Assembly (NCBI GenBank): GCA_944363995.1
Contig: CALVVV010000019.1
Span: 1-19,972, forward strand
DNA length: 19,972 bases
Direction: 5' to 3'
Source: an uncultured Bacilli bacterium
GTDB lineage: Bacteria > Bacillota_I > Bacilli_A > RF39 > UBA660
Positions within the stretch are counted from its first letter, which is position 1. Every line of letters begins with the position of its first letter. A program made the translations under genes and the position numbers. Below are positions 14,141-19,972 of the stretch, piece after piece. The notes beneath the pieces are model-generated. The model was not told the origin of the DNA. It searched no databases and saw nothing but the letters and a program-made list of their open reading frames with translations.

Positions 14141-15944
14141 AGGTCCTATCAATCGTGGTCCTGGGGCTATGAGTGTGGAAAAAGCTAAAGATTTCAAAGG
14201 CACTTTAAAAAGATTGATTAAAAGTATGAATAAATACAAAATACAATTAATTATTATCTTTATTTTTGCTATTGCTAGTACTATATTTTCAATTGTTGGC
14301 CCTAAAATATTAGGTAATGCTACTACTGAGTTATTTAATGGTATAGTTGATAAATTATCTGGGGGAACAGGAATCGATTTCAATAAAATAGCTTCTATTT
14401 TAACTTTCTTAATTATATTATATATTATAAGTGCTGTTTTTTCTTACATTCAAGGATTTATAATGACTGGTATAAGTCAAAAATATACCTATCAATTAAG
14501 AAAAAAGGTATCAATTAAAATAAATAAATTACCTATGGCATATTTTGATAAAAAAACTCATGGTGAAGTTTTATCAATTATAACTAATGATATTGATACT
14601 ATGAGTCAAAGTTTAAATCAAAGTGCTACACAATTAATTACTTCTATAACTACCTTAATTGGAATATTAGTAATGATGTTATCTATTAATGTTACAATGA
14701 CTGTTGTTGCTTTATTAATTTTACCAATTGCTTCTTTAATAACAATTTTTATTGTCAAACATAGTCAAAATTATTTTACTAAACAACAAGAATATTTAGG
14801 ACATGTTAATGGTAAAATCGAAGAAATGTTTTCCGGTCAAAATGTTATCAAAGTATTTAATGCAGAAAATAAAGTGTTAAAAGAATTTGAAAAAGATAAT
14901 ATTTATTTAAGTAATGTCGGTTGGAAGAGTCAATTTTTCTCTGGCATGATGCATCCAATCATGAATTTTATTGGTAATTTAGGTTATGTTGGTATTGCAA
15001 TTTTAGGTGGCTATTATGCCATATTAGGTAAGATTACTGTCGGTAATATTCAATCATTTATCTCATATACTAAAAACTTTACCAATCCAATTGCCCAAAT
15101 AGCCCAAGTATCTAATATGATTCAATCAATGATAGCTGCTAGTGAAAGAGTATTTGAATTTTTAGATGAAAAAGAAGAAAAAGAAGTAACTAATCCAATT
15201 AAAGTAGAAAACATTATAGGTAATGTTAAATTTAATCATGTAAGATTTGGTTACAATGATGATCAAATTATTATTAAAGATTTTAGTGCTGATGTAAAAA
15301 AAGGACAAAAAATTGCTATTGTTGGGCCTACTGGAGCTGGTAAAACAACAATGGTTAAATTATTAATGCGTTTTTATAATGTTAATGATGGCAAAATATT
15401 AGTTGATGGTAAAAATGTTAATGATTTTAAACGAAGTGATTTAAGACATATATTTGGTATGGTTTTACAAGATACATGGTTATTTTCTGGCACTATTATG
15501 GATAATTTAAGGTATGGTAAATTAGATGCTACCGATGATGAGGTAATCGAAGCTGCTAAAAAAGCTCATGTTCATCATTTTATTCAAACTTTACCAGAAG
15601 CTTATAATATGGAATTAAATGAAGAAACAAATAATATTTCACAAGGACAAAAACAATTATTAACAATTGCACGAGCAATTTTAGCTAATCCTAAAGTATT
15701 AATATTAGATGAAGCAACTAGTAGTGTTGATACAAGAACAGAAATATTGATTCAAAAAGCAATGGATGAATTAATGAAAGGAAGAACATCTTTCATTATA
15801 GCGCATCGACTATCAACTATTAGAGATGCCGATTTAATATTAGTTATGAATAATGGTGATATCGTTGAACAAGGTAATCATGAAGAATTGTTGAAAAAAA
15901 ATGGCTTTTATGCTAATTTATATAATTCACAATTCGAAAGTTAA
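14133..15944 (+). CDS. ABC exporter half-transporter with canonical nucleotide site
   Basis: The 603-residue partner of the preceding gene. A cytoplasmic N-terminus (MNKGPINRGPGAMS) leads to six membrane helices between about residues 35 and 320. The ATPase has Walker A GPTGAGKTT at 398-406, Q-loop VLQDTWLFSG, Walker B with D526 and catalytic E527, and switch H558. The signature is altered to SQGQ (503-506), as expected for the subunit that completes the degenerate site of the partner. The hydrolysis-competent site is therefore formed by this Walker A/B and the partner's SGGQ. The ribosome binding site AAAGGAGG lies at 14116-14123. A terminator follows the stop. Confidence 0.94.
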   Translation: MNKGPINRGPGAMSVEKAKDFKGTLKRLIKSMNKYKIQLIIIFIFAIASTIFSIVGPKILGNATTELFNGIVDKLSGGTGIDFNKIASILTFLIILYIISAVFSYIQGFIMTGISQKYTYQLRKKVSIKINKLPMAYFDKKTHGEVLSIITNDIDTMSQSLNQSATQLITSITTLIGILVMMLSINVTMTVVALLILPIASLITIFIVKHSQNYFTKQQEYLGHVNGKIEEMFSGQNVIKVFNAENKVLKEFEKDNIYLSNVGWKSQFFSGMMHPIMNFIGNLGYVGIAILGGYYAILGKITVGNIQSFISYTKNFTNPIAQIAQVSNMIQSMIAASERVFEFLDEKEEKEVTNPIKVENIIGNVKFNHVRFGYNDDQIIIKDFSADVKKGQKIAIVGPTGAGKTTMVKLLMRFYNVNDGKILVDGKNVNDFKRSDLRHIFGMVLQDTWLFSGTIMDNLRYGKLDATDDEVIEAAKKAHVHHFIQTLPEAYNMELNEETNNISQGQKQLLTIARAILANPKVLILDEATSSVDTRTEILIQKAMDELMKGRTSFIIAHRLSTIRDADLILVMNNGDIVEQGNHEELLKKNGFYANLYNSQFES

Positions 15945-15964
15945 GTTAAAAACTTGACTTTTTA
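15937..15964 (+). terminator. Terminator of the marR-ABC operon
   Basis: AAAGTTAAG (15937-15945) pairs with CTTGACTTT (15953-15961) with one G-T pair around a 7-base loop, followed by T residues. The 5' arm includes the ABC stop codon. Confidence 0.75.
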
Positions 15965-15989
15965 ATTATGAAAAATTATTTGGTAATTA

Positions 15990-16018
15990 TTGCTAATTTA
16001 TCAAAAATAAGATATAAT
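15990..16018 (+). promoter_or_regulatory. Promoter of the phosphoglycerate-mutase-like gene
   Basis: TTGCTA (15990-15995), 17 bases and TATAAT (16013-16018) form a good promoter directly after the upstream terminator. The leader is short and contains GAGGGAT. Confidence 0.65.
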
Positions 16019-16042
16019 AAATAATAGAATATGAGGGATAAA

Positions 16043-17434
16043 ATGAAAAAAACAGTTTTATTTTTAATGAATGGTTTTGGAATTGAACAATTAGATTCTT
16101 ACAGTATATATAGTGCTAAACTAATGCCTAATTTAGATAATTATACAAAAAAATATTTATTTTCTTCTATTGCAACATCTAGTTATAATTTAGTTAGTGG
16201 TTATAGAACTTTTAGTACAGGATCAAAAAATCCATTATCCAGTTCTTTAATAGATAATTATATTGATAAATTTGAAACTAATCAAAATTTTAATTTTTAC
16301 TTAAATAGTATTAAGGAAGATAGCAAGATTCATTTGTTTTTGGCTTTAGATAGCGAAAAATGTCTTGAACACATTAAATCTTTTTTAAAATTTATAAGAA
16401 CAAAAAAACAAAATAAAATCTTTATTCATTTAGTTTTAACTAGTGATAATATTGATAGTTATAAAGAAATTGAAAGATTAATCAATAAAATCATGTATGA
16501 AATTGTCGATTGTAAAATTGGTATTATAGTAGGAATTAATTTATTAAATGCAATTAATTTAGTAGGGTTTATGAATATGTTCCAAAAAGAAATTGGTGAA
16601 AAATGGCGTGAGATAACTAAAAAAATAAGTTCATTAGTATCAATGAAAACTGAACCAAAGAATGTTAAAGAATTTTTTATGAATGAAGGATTTAAATTTG
16701 ATAATAATGATAGTTTGTTTTTCTTTAATTATGAATATGCGGATTTAACTAATTTTATCAAAGAAATAAGTAAAATAACTAATAATGATAATTATTTTTC
16801 AATGTTTCCTATTTCAGGAATTAAATATCCAATGTTTGCTTTTCCTAAGTCAGGTATATCAATGAATAATTCTTTAGCTAAAATAAATGCAAAAGCATTA
16901 ATTTTAGCTAATAGTAGAAACATTAAACAAATTAATTACTATTGTTGCGGATTACAAAATATTGTATCTCCTCAAATTTCCTTTGCAAAAACTGATAATG
17001 ATTTATTATTAAATCAAAATCTTGTTAAAGCAATTATTAAAAATTCTGATTATGATTTGATAATTATCAATTTTCAAATTGATAGTGTAAAAAATGTAGA
17101 TGAATTGAAAAATAAATTAACTAAATTAGATTCTATATTAGGATATGTTCATGATTTTTGTATAGAAAATAAAATAAGTTTATTTATTTCATCTCTTTAT
17201 GGAATTCAAAAAGAAATTCCTGTAGACAATTTTACGCGTGCTTTTATAAACTTTGCTAGTAAAGTTCCATTTATTGTTATTGATCCTAATTTTACTAAAA
17301 ATAATTTTATGTTAGGTATTGGTGACATTACTAATATGGCTCATACAATTTATACTAATATAAATTCTAATTATAATGGCGGTGAAGTATTGATTAAGAA
17401 GAAAAATCCTTTAATCAAAATGTTAAAAAAATAA
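16043..17434 (+). CDS. Diverged iPGM-family (alkaline phosphatase superfamily) protein, likely pseudoenzyme
   Basis: A 463-residue cytoplasmic protein that follows the layout of cofactor-independent phosphoglycerate mutase (GpmI) end to end but lacks most of its metal ligands. The opening VLFLMNGFG has N10 where GpmI has Asp (D12). The catalytic Ser motif GNSEVGH is replaced by FSTGSKN near residues 57-63. The D-M-V-G-H motif reads D347-SVK-N351, losing the His. TADHGN reads SSLYGI with L385-Y386 for Asp-His. The last His lies at about F401. EKWREI and the final VPFIVID also align with GpmI. I infer homology with loss of mutase activity; a regulatory or binding role is possible. The ATG at 16043 is preferred over 16031 because GAGGGAT lies just before it. 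It stands alone between its promoter and terminator. Confidence 0.7.
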   Translation: MKKTVLFLMNGFGIEQLDSYSIYSAKLMPNLDNYTKKYLFSSIATSSYNLVSGYRTFSTGSKNPLSSSLIDNYIDKFETNQNFNFYLNSIKEDSKIHLFLALDSEKCLEHIKSFLKFIRTKKQNKIFIHLVLTSDNIDSYKEIERLINKIMYEIVDCKIGIIVGINLLNAINLVGFMNMFQKEIGEKWREITKKISSLVSMKTEPKNVKEFFMNEGFKFDNNDSLFFFNYEYADLTNFIKEISKITNNDNYFSMFPISGIKYPMFAFPKSGISMNNSLAKINAKALILANSRNIKQINYYCCGLQNIVSPQISFAKTDNDLLLNQNLVKAIIKNSDYDLIIINFQIDSVKNVDELKNKLTKLDSILGYVHDFCIENKISLFISSLYGIQKEIPVDNFTRAFINFASKVPFIVIDPNFTKNNFMLGIGDITNMAHTIYTNINSNYNGGEVLIKKKNPLIKMLKK

Positions 17435-17463
17435 ACAGTGTTGTTAAAAGCACTGTTTATTTT
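17428..17463. terminator. Bidirectional terminator between convergent genes
   Basis: AAAATAAACAGTG (17428-17440) and CACTGTTTATTTT (17451-17463) form a perfect 13-bp stem with a 10-base loop. T-rich tails exist on both strands. The stop codons of both convergent genes lie in the stem. Confidence 0.88.
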
Positions 17464-19142
17464 GTTATTCTATAATAAGTAGATTCGACATCACTATTTA
17501 ATTCTAATAATATCTCATAATTTTTATAATTTGAATTATCTAAAACTAAATTTAAGATTTCTTCTTTGTTTAACCAATTTTTAATACATAGTATAAATTC
17601 ATTAGAATTATTTAATTTATCATTATTTAGCAAACTAAAATCATGAATATTTTTATTCAAAATTAATGATTCTTTATATATTGCAAATTCTTCCATAGAA
17701 CTCAAATGCGTAAAATAATTATCGAAAACATAGACAAAATATTTATCAGCATTTTCCTGAGCTAGTTCGATAGCTTTACCATAATCTTTATATAAATAAA
17801 TTGGTGTATGGTTAAATAGACCATTAATACTTAAAATTAGACTAATTATTAAAGAACAAATAAATAAATTTTTGCTATTTTTAAATAAGAAAGATAATAA
17901 ATAAAAACCAGCAATTGCAATAATGGGAAATAATAACATTATATATCTTGAAGTATAATTTTCACCTAAAAAAGGAGCAATAAAAGATATAATAACAATA
18001 AAGAAAATAATTGGTAAAATGATAACACAAAGTTGTAATAAATCAATTTTATTTATTTTTATTTTTTCTTTTTTAAAAATTTTATATAATAAAAAAATAA
18101 TTATAAAAAATATCAAAATTAATAAAATATTATCAATGCTAAATAATTTTTCAATTTGTTGGAAATAGTATTGAAAATTTTCAAAAAAATTATTAGTTTT
18201 ATTATCATTTCCACCTAATCCACGATATGAGAAAAATATATCATCGATACAAAATGGATAAAATAAAATACCTATCACTGCTGCAATTAGATGTGGTTTA
18301 AAAAAATTTAACCATTTTTTAATAGCTTTTTTAAATAGTAAATATAGTGATATGATTATAAAAATTAAAATGATATAGATACAAAAATAGTATTGAGTTA
18401 AAAAACCACAAATAATAGTACCAATAAAGAAAAAGTTATCACTAAGTTTAAAGTCATTTTTAATATATTTGATAATGTAGTATAAATATAAAATACTAAA
18501 GAAAGTAAGCATCATGTACATTCTTTGAAACATGACGGTACTAATAGCTCCCATACTAGCGCCGTATAAAATCATTGTCGGAATTGTTAAATTTTGTCGA
18601 TTTAACGTGAAAAGTATTTTTTTAATACTTATTAAAGTTCCAATAAAGAAAAATAAATTAATTATAAAGATGATATATTTAGAAAAATTATTATAAAAAA
18701 ATGTTGATATAAAATGCACTAAAAAATAAAATAATGGGGGATGAACATCACGTGCTTGGTTATAATATACTGAAAAATAATTAAAAATATCTTCTTTTTG
18801 AATAGCTAAATAATCTAAAGCATCATCTTTAGAACGAAATATTGGAATTTCTTTAGCTAATATTTCATTTTTTTTAAATTGATCAGGATTTTGATAAAAT
18901 TTAATTAAGTTAACAATACGATTGCTAAAACTACCAGTTAATACTTGATTATATAATATGTCTTGATTAGCTTCGGCATAACCAAACCAGCGATAAACAT
19001 TATCATATTTATAATTGCTTGAACCATAAGAAAATATTTCATCTTCATGAAATCCTTGTTTTTGATTAATAAATACGAACATTAAACTACATAAAATAAT
19101 AATTGTTAAAATAATTAATTTATTTTCTTTAAGATATTTCAT
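17457..19142 (-). CDS. GT-C membrane glycosyltransferase (PMT/GT39-like)
   Basis: A 561-residue polytopic membrane protein with about 11-13 hydrophobic helices. The first external loop carries H32-E-D34-E35, the acidic pair characteristic of GT-C enzymes that use lipid-linked sugar donors. A second external motif, ARD132-V-H134-PPL, is typical of the GT39/ArnT-like group. A soluble C-terminal part of about 120 residues follows the last helix. Such enzymes move sugars from polyprenyl-phosphate donors to proteins, lipids or cell-wall polymers outside the membrane; the acceptor cannot be inferred here. GGTGAG precedes the ATG. The VanY-like gene lies 21 bases upstream on the same strand with no terminator between, so both are probably one operon for envelope work. 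Confidence 0.85.
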   Translation of the reverse strand: MKYLKENKLIILTIIILCSLMFVFINQKQGFHEDEIFSYGSSNYKYDNVYRWFGYAEANQDILYNQVLTGSFSNRIVNLIKFYQNPDQFKKNEILAKEIPIFRSKDDALDYLAIQKEDIFNYFSVYYNQARDVHPPLFYFLVHFISTFFYNNFSKYIIFIINLFFFIGTLISIKKILFTLNRQNLTIPTMILYGASMGAISTVMFQRMYMMLTFFSILYLYYIIKYIKNDFKLSDNFFFIGTIICGFLTQYYFCIYIILIFIIISLYLLFKKAIKKWLNFFKPHLIAAVIGILFYPFCIDDIFFSYRGLGGNDNKTNNFFENFQYYFQQIEKLFSIDNILLILIFFIIIFLLYKIFKKEKIKINKIDLLQLCVIILPIIFFIVIISFIAPFLGENYTSRYIMLLFPIIAIAGFYLLSFLFKNSKNLFICSLIISLILSINGLFNHTPIYLYKDYGKAIELAQENADKYFVYVFDNYFTHLSSMEEFAIYKESLILNKNIHDFSLLNNDKLNNSNEFILCIKNWLNKEEILNLVLDNSNYKNYEILLELNSDVESTYYRITK

Positions 19143-19163
19143 AAACTCACCAAATTAATTATA

Positions 19164-19826
19164 TCATGAATTTAAATATTCTTCTAGGGTAATATTTTGC
19201 TTAAAAATTTTGGTGGCAGTTTCTATTCCGACATAACGATAATGCCATGGTTCATATTTAAAACCGGTAATATGTTCCTTTCCTTTAGGATAACGTAAAA
19301 TAAATCCAAATCGATGAGCATTATTTTTCATCCAAATAAATTCTTTTGTATCTTCAAAATTATCATAATCTTTATTTTCACCTTCGACATCAACAGCCAA
19401 TCCTGTTTGGTGTTCAGAATGACCAGGTTTAGCGGAACATGTTAAAGCATATTCCAATCCTTTTTCTGTTACATAATAATTAAATAATTCATTTTGGTAG
19501 TTATAATCACGATAAGCTGAAACTGCAATGATATAATAACCTAACTTATTTGCTTCATTACTTAATTTTTCAAAAGCTTCTTTAGCTTCTTTTTGTAAAT
19601 ATTTATCTTTATTAGCAAATTTTAATGAAATACTTTCTAAATTATTTGGAATATAATTATTTGATAATTGATTATTTTTGTTAACTAAAACTAATAAATC
19701 ATTAGGATTATTAATTAATTTAATATTTTTATAAAAAGCATTTTCACAATTATTTTCTTTAGTAAAAAATAATAAAATTAAAATACTTAAAACAATACAA
19801 GAAGCTTTTTTTAAATTATTTTCCAT
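19164..19826 (-). CDS. VanY-type D-alanyl-D-alanine carboxypeptidase
   Basis: A 220-residue zinc peptidase of the VanY/LAS family that removes the terminal D-Ala of peptidoglycan stem peptides or precursors. A hydrophobic N-terminal segment (about residues 8-22) anchors or exports it; C27 lies further on and is not a clear lipobox. The peptidase domain starts near 80. SAYRDYNYQ (103-111) is the family motif. SEHQTGLAVD (137-146) supplies H139 and D146, and EPWH (192-195) supplies catalytic E192 and zinc ligand H195. I start at ATG 19826 because AGGTGA lies before it; the in-frame GTG at 19835 is part of that ribosome binding site. It ends in TGA. It is the first gene of a pair with the GT-C glycosyltransferase. 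Confidence 0.92.
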   Translation of the reverse strand: MENNLKKASCIVLSILILLFFTKENNCENAFYKNIKLINNPNDLLVLVNKNNQLSNNYIPNNLESISLKFANKDKYLQKEAKEAFEKLSNEANKLGYYIIAVSAYRDYNYQNELFNYYVTEKGLEYALTCSAKPGHSEHQTGLAVDVEGENKDYDNFEDTKEFIWMKNNAHRFGFILRYPKGKEHITGFKYEPWHYRYVGIETATKIFKQNITLEEYLNS

Positions 19827-19857
19827 GTTATTCACCTATTAAATTATATGCTGTAAT

Positions 19858-19887
19858 ATAAAATCGGTTATTATTATTGCTTGTCAA
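19858..19887 (-). promoter_or_regulatory. Promoter candidate of the vanY-GT operon
   Basis: On the minus strand TTGACA (19882-19887) is followed after 18 bases by TTTTAT (19858-19863). A better -10, TATAAT at 19843-19848, lacks a matching -35. Which one is used cannot be decided by eye. Confidence 0.35.
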
Positions 19888-19906
19888 TATTTAACTATGA
19901 TATAAT
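19877..19906 (+). promoter_or_regulatory. Plus-strand promoter at the window end
   Basis: TTGCTT (19877-19882), 18 bases and TATAAT (19901-19906) preceded by TGA form an extended -10 promoter divergent from vanY. Its product begins beyond the window or is a small RNA. Confidence 0.5.
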
Positions 19907-19914
19907 GTTAAGTA

Positions 19915-19956
19915 TTTTATAGCACATTTTGAGCATGCGAAAAATGTGTTATAAAA
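19915..19956 (+). other. 16-bp hairpin at the start of a plus-strand transcript
   Basis: TTTTATAGCACATTTT (19915-19930) pairs with AAAATGTGTTATAAAA (19941-19956) with a single G-T pair. The 10-base loop holds the palindrome GCATGC. It begins a few bases after the expected transcription start of the preceding promoter and has no T run after it, so it is not a standard terminator. It could be a protein-binding palindrome or a 5' leader structure. Confidence 0.55.
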
Positions 19957-19972
19957 TTATTGTACCTAATTT

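Overview
The window is about three-quarters A+T and reads as chromosomal DNA of a low-GC Bacillota, probably one of the uncultured gut Bacilli close to the Mollicutes. The standard bacterial code applies: every Trp codon I checked is TGG, and at least two genes end in TGA. The cell has a wall, since a VanY-type DD-carboxypeptidase is present. Shine-Dalgarno sequences of the GGTGAT/AGGAGG type recur before most genes.

Left part (1-5955, conserved chromosome). A short GC-richer stub at the edge is followed by an operon of RNase III (rnc), an unrecognised 337-residue protein and a YebC/YeeN-family factor. Next is a separate ffh (SRP GTPase). Convergent to ffh is an ECF sigma factor with a membrane anti-sigma factor that has an RsgI-like extracytoplasmic domain and three PepSY-type repeats.

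Middle part (5972-11367), the most unusual region. A collagen-like surface protein gene on the minus strand is split by about 4.75 kb of DNA (about 6449-11203). The cysteine-rich N-terminus with the first Gly-X-Y triplets lies at 11204-11367. The remaining triplets and the C-terminal beta-rich domain lie at 5972-6448. Removing the insert and one copy of a shared GT/AGT rejoins the two parts in frame and in Gly-X-Y register, giving about 212 residues. The insert has 23-bp imperfect terminal inverted repeats (18/23 matching), sits in a palindromic target (GGTCC-AGTA-GGACC) and encodes no recognisable recombinase. It carries a Cro/C1-type repressor, a small membrane protein that is only intact across a -1 frameshift, a secreted dockerin protein and its membrane-anchored cohesin partner, an excisionase-like HTH protein and two small unknown proteins.

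Right part (11482-19972). A MarR repressor with a consensus promoter and a 24-bp palindromic operator leads a three-gene operon for a heterodimeric ABC multidrug-type exporter, with one degenerate and one canonical nucleotide site. Then comes a divergent relative of cofactor-independent phosphoglycerate mutase that has lost most metal ligands (a likely pseudoenzyme). Facing it is a minus-strand pair: a secreted or membrane VanY-like carboxypeptidase and a GT-C (PMT/GT39-like) membrane glycosyltransferase. The window ends in an extended -10 promoter followed by a 16-bp hairpin.
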